A DNA stretch of 64,000 bases, taken from the NCBI GenBank assembly GCA_008933995.1, contig WARS01004318.1:22501-86500 (forward strand), in the 5' to 3' direction. Below the pieces are notes generated by a model that was not told the DNA's origin, searched no databases, and worked only from the letters and a program-made list of their open reading frames with translations. Positions 11,844 to 26,790 of the stretch are shown here, piece by piece. Within the stretch, counting starts at the first letter, position 1. Each line of letters starts with the position of its first letter. Made by a program: the position numbers and the translations under genes. Source of the stretch: Datnioides undecimradiatus (Eukaryota; Chordata; Actinopteri; Lobotiformes; Datnioididae).

Positions 11844-14800
11844 CTGCAGGTAAAATACCAACAAGTCACAAATCAAGCACAAGATGAACAAGCTCAAAGT
11901 CAGAAAGGACCACATCGGCCCAGAAGAAGAAGACCGGAGAGAAGTCCAAAGTCGTGAGCCATACGTCCCGTGTCAAGGTCAAAGTCATGTTGCAAATGAA
12001 TACCAACAAGACCAACCAGAGTCCAGGGTAAGTACACACACAAGTTCAAAGTCAGGATCAAGTCAAGGACAACAAGTCTTATGTCAAGTCCACATCATGG
12101 GCAACAAGTCCAATCTGAAGTCAAAACCCAGAGCAGGTAGCACATAAAGAGCAACAGATCCAAAATCAAGTCCATGTTAAGACCAGTACGTTCTCAAGTC
12201 TGTAGTCAAGTCCAGGTTTTAAGGTTTAGTGGGCAAATATGAAATCGGTTCCCTCGAGTTAGAGACCTGTCTTGCTGTGGCTGAAGAGACACTTCAGGAG
12301 ACACTGCTTTGGTTCTGTCAGGTCCAGGTTCTGAGACTGAAATGCTGTTTCTTACCTTGTGCTGCCAGCAGACTGTGGCGGATAGGTTTGGGGGCCACGG
12401 CCGGAGGTTTTGGGGAGAGTGGAGGTTTGATGGGGGATCCTGTGGCTGGACTGGCCGGCCTCTCCAGACTGGCCTCACTGATCCTCAGACTGACCTCCTC
12501 CTGGCTCTGGGACAAAGGTCTGCTGCTGCTGGACTCTGGCCTGGCTGTCCCTGCTCCCTCTCTGCTGGGGGAGCCTCCTCCCTGCTCTTTGTCTTTGGGT
12601 TTGTGTCGGCGCTTCACCGTGTCCGACTCCTTCAGGTTAAACTCCGGCACCTCCAGGTTCTTGGCTGCTGGTTTCTCTGGAGGCTCCAGCACAGCCTCGG
12701 CCCTGGGTGGCCCTGGAGCTTTGGGTCTCTGTTTGATGGTCAGGTTTCCCTCCTCGGCGAATGGGATGCACTCGCTGGAGCTGTTCTGGGGGGAGGAGGA
12801 ACCCTCCAGTCCATGACCTTTTGATTCTTCTTCCTCAGAGTCAGACTTCACCCCTCGGTCTGGATCGGCGCCGCCCCTGGTCTGGGTGGGAATACAATCA
12901 CTCTGCACCCTCCTCCTCACCCCGGCAGCCTCTCTGGGTTCCTGCACTGCACAGTTAAGGGAGGGGGGAGGCGGCTCCTGTTGGACAAGGTCTGGTTTAA
13001 GTCCTGGGGGGTTCTTCCCGTCTGTCCTGCCCTCGAGAGAGGCTGCAATGCTTCTCACACTCACTGGACTGTCTGTCATCCCGCCGCCAGCAGACGATGT
13101 TGTACTGCTGTTGCTCAGCTCCCCACTGGTGGTGCTGCTCACTGAGCTCAGTCTCTTTGGAGGCGGAGGGGGGGGGCCTTTTTTCCGGGCGCGCACCGCA
13201 AAGGACTGACTTCGTCCCACGTTTCCATTCTTCTCTGGACTCGACTGCATTCGAGCCAGCTGGCTGCGACCAGGTTTGCGTGTCAGGGTTGCATAGGATG
13301 ACAGGTTTCCAGGAGGATATGTCGGCTCCTCCTCGTCCTCATCGGGCTCTCCGTCGGACAGAGCGTAGCGGGTCATGCTCTGAGTGCGCTTCTTGGGCAG
13401 GGTCAGGGTCATGGTTTGGTCCTCAGGCCTGGGAGATGAGCTCAGGTCTGTAGAACCACAATGAGAATGCAGGTAGCTGAAACCCTTTAATGCTGGGGAG
13501 CCGTGAGGAGAGGGACCACGAGATCCAGATAGTTTAGGCTTGGCCGGGATGGCAGGGTACTTGAATACCGTGGCGGTGCCCAAAGGCACCTGCTTCCCAA
13601 GCGGCTGCTGCTGCAGAGGCCTCTGGTCCCAGCCCTCGGGGAGGTTCCTCTCCTTGGCAGGGCTGCCGTCCAGGCTCTCCTGGGACCAGCTGTGGGGGTT
13701 GATGGAAGCTGTAGGAGGCTCCTGAGACCGTCCAGAGCCTCTGGACCGGTTGTCGATGCTCTCCTGGCTCTGGGACATTCCCACCGCGTTCTTGATGGCC
13801 AAGCCTTCCTCGCAGCCGCCATAGTGGCTGGACATGGCCGTCTGCAGCTCAGTGCTCAGCTCGCTGTCCTGGAAGGTCAGCATCTTTGGGGTGAGAGGCG
13901 AAGAGCATTCACCTGTTGCGTCCGGCGGCTCAATCGCGACCAGGTGCAGGGCTCCAGGGCCTTTGCGACGCAGCGTGCCTTGGCCCGATTCAGCCTGAAG
14001 AATCGCCCTCTGGATGTCACAAAGCTTCTTCACTGCCAGCATCAGCTTCTTCTGGTGACCTGGAGGGAAAATTCAACCCGGAGTAAAAACACAGGTGCTA
14101 ACAGTCTGAACTGAACCAGGCGCCAGGACCTGAACATCCCACAGGTCCTCACCCAGCTTGGTGATGCCGATCTCCTGCAGATCCTCCCACGTGAGGTCTT
14201 TGACGATGCTGATGGAGTCATAGCCATTTTCAGAGAGTTTCTTGTGGTACTGCGGGAGTCCGATGGCACTGAGCCACTCGCCCAGGTCAGACTGTGACAG
14301 AACAGATGATCACATCAGCTGGTGACTGGGCGTTAGGACGTCAGAGAACAGCTGGGGGTCTTACCGGGATGTACTCCGGCAGCCACTCAGGGATGTTCAG
14401 GTTGTTGATCTCGATGGAGATTTTCTTGCGGTGGCCCGGTTTGGTCACTCCGATGGCAGTCAGATCCTGCAGATGCAACAAAACCACAGACAATAACAAG
14501 TCAGTCTACACAACTTGATTTAAAACTGATTCCAGGCTTCTCGGCCGACCTTTCAGACCATATCTGAGATTTGAATCCAGGCACCTTGATGCTGATGCTG
14601 ATGTAAATAAAAGGTTTCAAGATCCAACAGTCAGCACGAACCATCGATTCTGACTTTGCATCCCACGTGTATGTTTCCAAAAGTAAAATGTTTGTTCACT
14701 GTGTCCATGGAAACGATGACGAACGTGGAAAACAGAAGTCTGTTTACAGACGACTTCATCACTGCCCAACTCTGAACTGTTCAGACAAGTTTAATGTGTT

Positions 14801-17800
14801 TATATTGTGTTTCTGTGCAACTCAAAGACGGTTTTCTTCGTCCATTTCCTGCCAAACTAAGGATGACTTGATTTGGTGCCGTTATACAGAGCAGAGTTGT
14901 GTGGTCAGTCGAACGCCGCCGCGCTTCCTGTCTTGTTTTTGGCGGCAATGAGCTCGGACTGAAGATCGATTCATTTTCACTGAATTCAGAATGTAATGTT
15001 TTGGTAATCAGAGCAGAGCCGACACAAAAGTTTTATTGTACAACAGAGTTTAAACCAAAACAACTACTTTGTTAGCAACACATGTGCTAATCAGAGCAGA
15101 CCAGACTCAGTTTACCTCAGGCGTCATCCTGCTGATGGTGGGAACATCATAACCAGCGCTGATGAAGTTCCCGGTATACTGCTCCAGCTGGAACTCACTC
15201 AGCCACTGATAGATGGCCTCCGCATCCTGGCGCACACATGCAGGAAGCGAATCCACAGATCATTGAGACACCAGATCAATAAAAGCAAAAAGTGAGTGAG
15301 AGGAACGAGTGTCGGTCTTTACCTTCCCCTCCAGCAGCTGCTGAGGACGAACAAACTGCTGAGAGAAGCTCTGCTCTGCAGGTCTCTGCACCGTCACCGT
15401 CTGCCTCCGAGGAGTCCCACCTGCAGTGACAGCACAGCAACCTGAGAACGCCACGCTAGCCTCAGCTGGTCGCTAACGCTACCAACACACACGAGCTGGC
15501 AGCCTTGTCTTGCACCATCAACATGAACTGAAGGTTAATCTGAACAGTTCAGTTCCTGTGATGATCAGAATTAATTTGTTCACTTCCTGCCTCTGTGCTA
15601 TCATTTCTGTTACAGGTCAAAGACAGAAGAAGAAAAGACAGGAGGAGCTCAGACAGGAAGTCACACAGAAGCGTGATGTACCTGTGGGGTGGTCGGGCTG
15701 CATGCTGAGGTCTGACTTTGCAGAGTCGACAGCAGGGGGCGCCGGCTGCACATGGAAACACAGTCAGTCAACAGAGCAGAGAAACTGCAGATCAACATGT
15801 CTGAACATCAACGCTGCTTCTCAGCATCTTTAGCTCTGCCCTTTGTTTCACACACGCAGAGAATAAGACGATTCAGAGCCTGTGCAGGAAAACAATGAAA
15901 CTTCAGTCCTGCAAAACTGTTGCATCACGTTGCATCCACAGCGGATTTCACAGAGCCTGGGTCCAAATAATTGATGAAGTTAAACAAAATGATTATTTGA
16001 TTGATTTGAAGATTATAAATAAACAGAAAATCAAACCTGCAACTTTAATTGGTCAACTTCAGTCGCAACTCTACAACCAGTTGATTTGTTGATGGGGAAA
16101 CAGGATTTCACATGTGGTAAAGGAGCCCGGTTAGCCCTCTGAGCTAATGTGTGCTAATGACTTAGCATAGTAGCAATGAGCATTAAGATGCATCATGAAC
16201 CGACTGTCTGAGCGCAACCCAGAGTCAGACCCAGAGCCCGTCGATCAATTGATCAGCTGTGAATCAAACCAGTCACATGTTGGCTGGAGTCTGGACCAGG
16301 TCTGAGTGTTTGGATCGAACCCAGTGGATCAGCAGGTGAATCAGTCTGTGCTCTTGTACCTTGCTGGCATTGTCATGGTGACCAGCGTTGTGATGGACCC
16401 CGTTGGGCGCGTTGTTGCTCTCGGTGCTCTGTCCGCTCCCAGCGCTGCGGGTGCTGCCGACGCTGCTGGTGCTGCCGACGCTGTTCCTGTCTCCAGCTGC
16501 AACAAAAAAAGCAAACAAAAACAAAACAACAACAAATAAATAAATAAATGATGCTGGTACGGACGGGGTGAACTGTCAAACAGCACAGAGCTTCGCAGCA
16601 GGACGGGGCAATACAGGCCTGCAGGGGCAAAGGGCAAAGGGGCAACGACTGGAGCAACGGCAGGATGCAGGTGTCTGGTGTAAAAGCTGTGAGCAGGCGA
16701 GCACGAGTCCATCAACAACAGGCAGCGTCAGCCCTAAAGCCAGGACACGACCACGTTTCACTGTCGCTGACTAAAGGTGAGTAAAGGAACAGCCGTCGGG
16801 ATCAAACAATGACGGGAAGCAAAAAATCCAAACTCACTTTAAAAATGATAACGGTCGGTGTTTGTCTGCTTAAACCGCTGCGCTTTGGAAAATCTGCAAC
16901 ACATGAGGAGCGAGTGTCGGACTGGACTGAGGCGTCTGGAGTTCACAGAGTGACAGAGGCCGGCGCCGCCCTCCGGTGGCAGCTCTGAGATGAGCAGGGT
17001 GTCTGACGCAGCTTTAGCCTGAAGCAGGCGAGCGACCCGACGCACCGAGATGACTCAGCCGCACCCGGAGCTTCACCTTCAGCCTGACTGAGTGATGCGT
17101 CTACACCCGGAGTTCACACCCGGACGTTACCACACAAACTGAGGTGAGGCAACATGAGGTGACATGAGGCGACATGAAGCGACATGAGGCGACATGAGGC
17201 GACATGAAGCGACATGAAGCGACATGAGGCGACATGAAGCGACATGAGGCGACATGAAGCGACATGAGGTGACATGAGGCGACATGAGGTGACATGAGGC
17301 GACATGAGGTGACATGAGGCGACATGAAGCGACATGAGGCGACATGAAGCGACATGAGGTGACATGAGGTGACATGAAGCGACATGAGGCAACATGAGGC
17401 GACATGAGGTGACATGAAGCGACATGAAGCAACATGAAGCGACATGAGGTGACATGAGGCAACATGAAGCGACATGAGGCGACATGAAGCGACATGAGGC
17501 GACATGAAGCGACATGAAGCTATGTTAGGCAACGTGAGATGATGTGGAGTGACATCCAGCGATGTGAGATAGTATGAAGTGATGTGAAGCGAAACAAGAT
17601 AATGTAAAGCGACATGAAGCGACACAAGATAACAGAAGCGACATAATGTGAAGAGAGGCGAGATGAAGTGAAGCGACCTGAGATAATGTGAAGTGACGTC
17701 ACATAATATGAAGCGGCATGAGGTGAAACAAGATCATGTGAAGCGACGTAAAGTGGTGTGTGATGATGTGTAGTGGTACAGTGCGAAGCGAGGCGTTGCC

Positions 17801-20800
17801 GTGATCCCGGCAGTCCGTCTGGGTGCGTCGGGTCCTGGTGCAGAGCGGCGAGCGGGGCAGCGAGCAGCCTCAGAGCAGCCGTGGAGGAGAAGCCGTCGTA
17901 CGGGCTCTTACCATGACACGAGTCCCTGAGAACCCAGATGTCCTCAAAGGGAAACTCAGACTGAGACAGGCGGCTCGGAGACAGACCTATCAGACACAAA
18001 GACTCTGATGGACCGGGTTCTGTTGGGGGACCTGGTCTTTGATTGGGGACTCAGCAGTGGAACTGAAACCTTCTTCATGCAGATCAGTGATGAGACCTCT
18101 GAAACATCTGAAGCTCGGGGCTGTGGGTAACCAGACCTTCATTCACCAAACCAACCTGTCTGCCTTTCAGTGTCTCCTCGGCTCAAACTGAACACTGACA
18201 CGATGACGAGGAGCCTCGGAGGAGCGTCACTCTGCCCAGAGGGTGACTCCTTGTTGCCCCTGGAGGCAAAGCTGAGGGTGTTTTGCAGCCTCCGGCCACA
18301 GGGGGCAGCGTTGGGCACAGTAGATGCTGCGTTTCCTGATGTTTAGCTTTGTCAGAGTGTTTGTTAAAGCTGAGAGAGAGAAGCTCGTTAGCCTGTTTGC
18401 TAACCATGTTAATTAAAGCCGTTAGTCTGGACCCTCCAGCTCTCCATCTACCTGCAGGTCAGCGCCGTCAGGTTGTTGGTCGATGACTCAGACAAAGACA
18501 TGAATTCGTGTGTGTGTGTGTGTGTGTGTGTGTACCTGTGCTGGCTGTGAGGCCGTTGGCTAGTGGGAGCACCACGTGGGTGGGGGGGGCGTACAGAGTG
18601 TAGGAGTCGTCGGTCTGAGGGGCGGAGCTGAGGCTGGAGGAGAGGGGGGCTCTGGACAGCAGCTGCTGGCGGTGGGTGGGCAGGGAGGCGTGCCGGGACA
18701 GGGTGCCCCCTACAGGGCGAGACGCGGGGAGGAGGGGGAGGAAGGGGGAGGAAGGAGGGGACGAAGGGGGGGTTAGGAAGCTGATGGTTAGAGGTGGAGT
18801 CAGTCATTACATGGTGTGGATGGAGGCATGGATGCAGGAGGGAGGAGGTGGAGGCGTGGGATGGTCTGAAAGCAGGCGGGTTAGTTTCGGGGGATCTGAC
18901 ATCACTTCCTGTCTGAGCTCGCTGCTCTTTGCGTACCGACGACAACAAACAGCCGCGGCCATCACGCTGCACCTCGTCTGGTTTCAACATGGCCGCCGGC
19001 TCATTAACACAACGCCATGTTTTAAGGCTGCGTTCTCTCTGACAACTACGCGGGGCGCCGCCACTGGCTGAGCATCAACGAGAAAACGTGTCACCTGATT
19101 AACGAGCTCAGCTCACTAACGAGTTTCTCATCCCAATTACCATAACAACAGAGGATTAAACCACCCTTTAGGATGGGGCTACCTGTGGATACAGGTGTAA
19201 TGACCAGTGGTGGCGGCGGTGGCAGCGGTCATTTAAAAAGCAGTTTGTTGTTTCCGTCTTTGACCCTTTCAGCCTGTTTCAGCTCAGAACGGCTTCTATA
19301 CAATGTTTTTGTGTTAAATTAGCATCTTAGCTAATGTCAACACAGTAACACTGAATCACAGACGCTAATCACGCTCGCTAATGCTAACATTAAACCGCTT
19401 TGTCGCGTCTGGGTCTAAAAAAAAACAACCTGGAAACGCATCAGAGTCATCACTGACGAGTTCGACTGAACTGAGCCAATCAGCTCGGAGCTGAGAGCCA
19501 CAGACAGACAAGTGACACAGTGCTGATGCATCGCCTCTCTCCGACTCACCGCTTCTTCTGCTGATCACCTCCACGATGGACGGGGGGAAGAAGCCGACTC
19601 GGTCCGTCCCTCTCTGGGCGTCGTGGATGTGTCCTTTCCAGCGTCCGTCCACGTGCTGCTCCAACACCTGCAGGAGACGAGACAGGTGAGTCTGAGCTGG
19701 CCGTACCTGCGTTACCCCGGCAACCAGGGGCAGAGGGAAATCCATTCAGAAACTGTTTGATTCAATATTTTCTGCAAACTTTGGTCTCTTTCAAGAGTTT
19801 TGCTTTGTCTCAGTCCAGATTTCATCTGTCGACTCGTTAATGTTCATCCTGGACATTATTCATGTAAACGAAGTTTCCTCAGAGTGAGTTCAACGTCTCT
19901 GAGCTTCCTCTTTGAGACGTTGGGCTGTTTATTTACTTGTTTACCTTCTGCAGCTTTCAGACGATGATATGATATAGATTTGCAGACTATTCAGACAAGT
20001 TGTTAGAAAAACAGCTGCTTTGTATAAACATCAGTTTTGTCGTGAACGTGCAGTAGATCAGCTGATTCTCATCATCAGAACGAGACAAAAGAAGCGCTCG
20101 TCTCACCATGATGACATCACCAGCGCGGATGTTGAGGGCAGTCGGATCGTGCAGGTTCCAGTAATCCTTCAGAGCTCGAACCTGCAGGACACCCGTGGCA
20201 TCTGTCGAGGAAACAGCTCAATAGTGAGTTTGGAGGGACTGGGACCCAGAACCAGAACCAGAACCAGGACCAGGATCAGAACTCCTGAGTCCAGCACGCC
20301 TCAGCACAAACAGCCTCATCTCAGTGTAACAGCATCAGACAAACTGCTTCATTATCCAGGACTAAAATCTGAATGGCTTGACTTTATGTGTAGCAGTAAA
20401 CAGAGTCAACAAACAAACAAACACTGAGCGCCTGTCACCGGTGTAAACACGTGTCTGTCTCAGCTTGATGGAAACGTGTTTACAGACCATTAAACCTCTG
20501 CTCTGAACAAACAGGTGTTCAGGTGAAACCAGGTGAGCCATGCAGGTCTGACTCTGCAGGATCACCTCAGGTCGACTGATGGTCCCACAGTTCGTCTCTG
20601 ACAGGAACAGGACGGAGACTCTGCGTCCGCCATGTTTATACCACTGCTCCAACACAACCGCTCATTATTCCCTCAGTCTGTTCCCACAGGAGCTTCCAAA
20701 GGCTGCACACACACACACTCAAACACACACTCACACACACACTTACAGAGCTGAGTTACATTTGAGGCACTGGGCTCTTTGAAGCTGTGGAGCCGACTGA

Positions 20801-22035
20801 TAAGAGTTTAACGTTATGTAACCCTGAATTTCAACAGCTGCTGGACTCAGGAGAAGCTCGGAGAAGCTGCGAGCAGGAAGAGTGAAAAACAGCAGAAGAA
20901 GAAAAGTTCAACCTCCTGACCTCGGAGCAGCTGCTTGATGTCCCTGCTGGCGTGCGACGTGGTGAACTGGTTGACAATGTCCAGCGCCGTCTGGTTGTAG
21001 GTGTTCCGGATGTTGACGTCCACGCCGGCCTGCAGGGACAACGTGCAGCACAAAGACATGAGTCAGACGACTCATCTCGCTGACGAGGCCCCTCTGGAGC
21101 TCAGCTCAGCACTGATCTGACGTCAGATCAGATCGGGTTTTATAATCTTTACTTCCTGATACAGCCTAAGGAAGGGACAGGAAGTTAAGTGTTGCCATGG
21201 ATACAGTGACACTGAGTTAATCAGCAGCATTAACTAGTTTTTGCCGTTTGTGTCGAAGGTTTGAGTAAATCTTCAGTCCTGAACCCGTTTAACCTCGAAC
21301 ACGTTACCGAGGGAAACATTTATCGTGTTAAATCAGGAAACTGTGTCAAGGGCGGCGGTGACTTCCTGAACGCGGATCCTCTCAGGTGAACTTACGTCCA
21401 GCAGCAGTCGGACCACCTCTGTCTTCCCGTACAGAGACGCTTCGTGCAGAGCCGTCCCAGACTTGGTGGTCTTGTTGATGTCGATGCCGGCCTTCAGCAG
21501 CAGCCTGAAACCAAACAGAGACAAGGTCCTGAGTCCTGCTGGACCCGAGTCCTGCTGGACCCGAGTCCTGCTGGACCCGAGTCCTGCAGGTCCCGAGTCC
21601 TGCTGGTTACAGACTAAACGAGAGACTGAGACACTCGTTAGGACGATGCTCATTAATCGGCTCAGCTGGCGGCGGCGCCCCCTGCTGGTCAGAGAGAGAC
21701 AGACGTGATTTACACTTTATTCATAAAACTGAGCTTCACAGAAACACAACGAGGAAACTGACTGAAGACACGACGTCAGAGGAAACAACACGCATGTTGC
21801 TATGGAAACAGAAACTTCAGACTCCCTTCAGACTGAAGGGATTTGATCTCATTTCTGAAGCTAGTTACACAGAAGCAGGCTTAAACACAAACACACACAC
21901 GTACACACACTCTTTCACACACGCACACACACACGCACACACTCACGCACACAGTAATAAAAGTGGGTCACAGGGATGTTGTAGTGTATTTCAGAGCTCT
22001 GCGGGAATGTGAGGCATGAAGCAGAGACAACATCA

Positions 22036-22073
<38 letters not shown>

Positions 22074-22803
22074 ATAGAGTTCATGCTCCCACATCGTCAT
22101 TCAATCGTGTCAGCTCAGCGGTGAACGAGCACAGACGGCAGGAGTCTGACTTCCAGCCTCTTCGGTTAGCTGTTAGCGGTTAGCAGCTAGCTGTTAGCAG
22201 TTAGTGGTTAGCAGTTAATGGTTAGCTATTAGCAGTTAGCTGTTAGCTGTGTTGATCACGTGATGATAATGGAAATGACCATGTTCACTGATCGGGTGTT
22301 TTGATCAGGAAAAGATGTTTTTAATGTGAAATGAATCATCTTCAGTTTGTGGTGAGTTCAGCATGCGTGGGAGCTGTCAGAGGTGAGGCGGCGTGCCCAG
22401 CGGCGTTCTCACCGTATGACGTCTTTGTGTCCGTTGCGGGCGGCGAGGTGCAGCGGCGTGGTGAAGGCCGAGTCCGTCGGCTCCTTCCTCTCTCCCTCCA
22501 GCAACGCCACCACCATGTTGCTGCTCAGCAGCAGCTGCGCCACCTGAAAGATGGACGAGCAGGTGAGCGTCTGGCAGGTGATCAGCTGAAGCTGCGACCT
22601 TATTACATGTGTTATTAAACCACAGATGCATTCTGTAGGAACTCAGTGAAATACAGTTTTTATTTTTTGCACATTTGATTCATTTTCAACTCGTTTCTCT
22701 GAGAAACATACGGATAAAGTTTTGAAGGATTGAATCGAGGTTTTCTGCTGAGTGACAGAGTTAAAACAGGAGGAGACACAGCAGCTGCTGTCGACACACC
22801 CCG

Positions 22804-22856
<53 letters not shown>

Positions 22857-23702
22857 CTCTAAAGATATCTGGGTGCAGCTCTGCTCAGCTGTGCGAGGAT
22901 CAGGCTTCACTTTCATGTCTCACTTAACAAACTCACACCAGTCAAAACAAAGACGTCGGTCTGAGCTGGAGAGTAACTGAGTACATTTATTTACTCGATT
23001 ACTGTCTGTTTGTTAGGCCCCGCCCCCTGAGCCATCAGGTACAGCTGCTGCAGGAAATCACAACGTATAATAAACAGAAACTTAGAATTTACAGCTAATC
23101 AGCTAGTTAGCTTGTTAGTTAGCTCAGTTAGCAGCGCAGCTAGCTCTGAGGAACCACTACAGCTCCTGTGTTAGCACTCAGAGGGTCAGCTAGCTGCACG
23201 GCTAACTGAGCTAATGAGCTAACATGCTATACTAATAACAAGTGTTGACGGACTCACAGACTCACAAAGGTAATAGAGTTGTGTTTCTGTGCAGGAGTCA
23301 GAGACGACAACACCAAAACAACAAACAACACATCAGCTCCTATCATCCGTCAGTCAAATCTGAGTTAATCCATCAAACTGAATCTGCTCAGATCAAACAT
23401 CTGAAAACCAAACGACTCATCGATCAGGAAGTGATGAGGTCACATGACGCTTGCACACACTGAGCCTGAACTGATGAGTCAGCTGTTCGACACGTCTTCA
23501 GTATGAATACCCGAGGATGGATAATCTGTGTGTGTCAGACTGAGAGAGATAACACACTCACATACACACGGAGACGAACCGTAACCGTGGCAACGCAACC
23601 AAACCCCTGTCTCTGTGTGTTTGTCCAGCTGTGCCTCTGTGTGTCAACCCATCAAACATGTTTCTGATAGCCGACTGGCCCTGAACCCAGCACCGACCCT
23701 GG

Positions 23703-23750
<48 letters not shown>

Positions 23751-25161
23751 TGTGTAATAATGCCGGGTCTCTTCCTTTTTCTCCACCTGACAGTAATACT
23801 TGTGTTTACGGGACAGTGCATTTTGTTTACTTATGTATCCTGTAGGTTCCAACCTTTTTGTTTGTGAGCACGTTTCCTGTTTCCCTCCCGTGTGTTTATG
23901 TTGCATGTTACGTTTCTTTTCTTTCTTCTTTCTTTGTCTAAGCCTGCTCACCTGGACTCTTCCGAACTCGCAGGCCAGGTCCAGCGGAGTCTTCTTGGCC
24001 TTGTTGACCAGACACGGGTTGGACTGATGCTGCAGAAGCATCTCCGACTGAAACAAACAAACAGTTCAGAGCGGTGAGTTGTTTCCACTGAGCTTCATCC
24101 TCCGGGGCTGAAACATGCAGCTGCAGCATCAGAGCTGCAGTTCCCTACTGGCAGCCAGAGAAGAGAAGAAACCCTGAACCAAAGCACAACTTCCTAAAGA
24201 AACATGCTGCTGCAGACTGGAGAGAGCTGCTGCAGACAGGCTGCAGCTAATGCTATCAGCTAAAGCTACTGTGCTGAGCTGCAGCAGGACACAGAGGTTT
24301 CATTATGTCCACAACAACAAGCTGAGTCTGGACCAGAGAGAGGTTTCAGCTGCTGCTGATCAGTTATTGATCCGTGCTGTATTGATCGTACTGATGACTG
24401 CTCTCACCACTTCGTAGTGTCCGTACTGGGCGGCCAGGTGCAGAGGGATGTGTCCATCCAGGGAAACCCCGTTCACTGACGCTCCAGAGCGAAGCAGCAT
24501 CAGCACGGACTCAGCTTTGCCCTGCCAGGCTGCGTAATGCAGCGGACGCATTCCTGCAGAGAGACACGCTCGTTAGCACTCGTTAGCTTCAGCAACAGGG
24601 TGGAAACACTGTTACAGGTGCACATCGAAGGACAAGAGTAGCAGCAACATTTACCTGAGGTGAGATAACATATGTGTGTGTGTTTGCGCGCACACGTGTG
24701 TGTCTAACCGTTGCTGTCCTTGACGTCCACAGTGGCCTGAGCCTCCAGCAGCGCAGACAGCAGCTCCGTGGTCCCTGTGAGGGCGGCGTGGTGCAGGGCC
24801 GAGAACCTGGACGCCAGAGGTCAAAGGTCACAGACAGACAGACAGACAGACACACACAGAGTCAGCTTCATAAAGGATCCGCAGTGTTAATAAAACTCTG
24901 TTGTGGTTCACAGCTGGTGTCACCTCCCAGCTGGATCAGTCCCCACAGAGGCAGTAAAACACACCACGTCAGCTGACACACACACACACACACGCTCACA
25001 CACTCACACACACACCACACCCACACACACCGAGTCTCATTAAGACACAATAAATCCAAAAACCCTTCAAACACATCAGAGGCTGATGTTTAACAACAGA
25101 CTTTATGGAAAGAAACAGAATTAAAACCTAATATAAAACACGACTGATATTGCTGGTCAAT

Positions 25162-25201
<40 letters not shown>

Positions 25202-26734
25202 GCTCTGTGCTGTGTCTGGACTCGCTGTCTTGCAGGTAATTGTGTTACAGCGTGAGTCAGACGTGGAGCTGCAGCTACAGGTACACCAACACCTGGAGCA
25301 CAGCGGCCACACCCTCTGCATGAACATATACATGACCAGAACAGAATAGAACAGACCCGTACATTCTGTGTATCGCTCCTCTGTTTTAATTCATAACACA
25401 TGATCATGACATCATCTTCTGCCTCAGGAAACGTTTTTATTTTTACTATTTTCAGAAACTTTATCAACAAGGCAACTGAAGCAAACACGTGAGTGTGTGT
25501 CTTTTATCTCCCTGCGTGTGGCCGCATGTGAAGCTCAGACAGGAAGCAGAGCTGCAGGCTGAGGTCGCAGAGACACTAAAGCTCTGCAGAGAAGAAAGAC
25601 GCCACAAAGACTGAGGGATGGTTTTAGAGCCGCTCTTCCCTCTTTTCTCTCTGTTGCATAACGTGAGCGATGCATTCATCAGGCTGCAGCAACAGACATC
25701 GCCGAGGGCAACGAAGACTGTAATGGACCAGTTTCTGAGAGGGGTTACAAAGAGCAGCAGGGAGACGGGAGGAGGGCGGGAGGAGAGGCTTCAGACGCAA
25801 ACAACTGCAACAACAGCAACAACAACAGCAACAACAACAGCAACAACATCAGCTGCAACTGCAACAACAACATCAGCTGCAACAGGTTTAAAGTTCTCAT
25901 CCTTGTTCTGCAACCAGAGACCCTGAAGGCAACCTGAAGGTCTTCCACATGAACCAGTTCCAACAACTGGTTGTCACTGCTGTATCCACTAATGGGGGGT
26001 CGGGGTGGGGGTCATGTAGTCTCTGCTGGCTCCTGGTCAGACCACCATGCAGGTAGGAGCTGAACACTGACTGCAACTGGAGTTACTTCTACTTTACTTT
26101 GAGTATTTCCCTGCTACTCGATTACATCTCAGAGGGATTTTACTCGATTACACTTCCTGCAGGTGAAGCCTCGAATCTGCAGTTTGAGCGTTTTGTGTGA
26201 AACTGAAGCACGAAGTGAAGCTGAATGATTTGATCTGAATACAGTGACTCTCGGCAGCTTCACTCCGGTTTGAACCTAAAACCTCTTCATTCAGGATCCG
26301 TCAGTGGAAACTCATTCAGAAAGTGCATTTCATGATTTTATGGATGATACCTCACAGGAATCATTTAAACTCACACGCTTCCTGTTCCTGTTCTGACACA
26401 CGGACGATGCTTTACAGCAAAAAGCACGATGTCACATCATCATCGTCAGCTCATCAAGACATCCCCCAGCCACTTCACACCCATCGCTGCACTTCCTGTT
26501 TCTGTTCACAGGCTCCTCCTCCCTGCTCAGATGTTCCCTGGACGCCGGCGTCTCGGCGCTCTACTCCAGGACAAAAGGCCAAAGCTCCCACCGTCAGTTC
26601 ACAGGGACCCATTCCAGCCCCGGTCTCCATGGAAACACATCTAAACACCGAGGCGACAGACGCCAGAAAGGACTCAAATACCAATTTGTCTCACGGGGAC
26701 GCAGGAAAGAAACCTTTGTACAGCTGGTGTGTGT

Positions 26735-26790
<56 letters not shown>

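Noticed and set aside
12229..13453. Plus-strand frames of 107-195 codons
   Set aside because: They lie antisense to the caskin2 1.7-kb exon, whose protein matches the family along its length; the plus frames match nothing.
17101..17625. Overlapping frames reading MSLHVASCR...
   Set aside because: Three frames of the same strand give the same kind of peptide, which is the signature of a 10-bp repeat rather than a protein.
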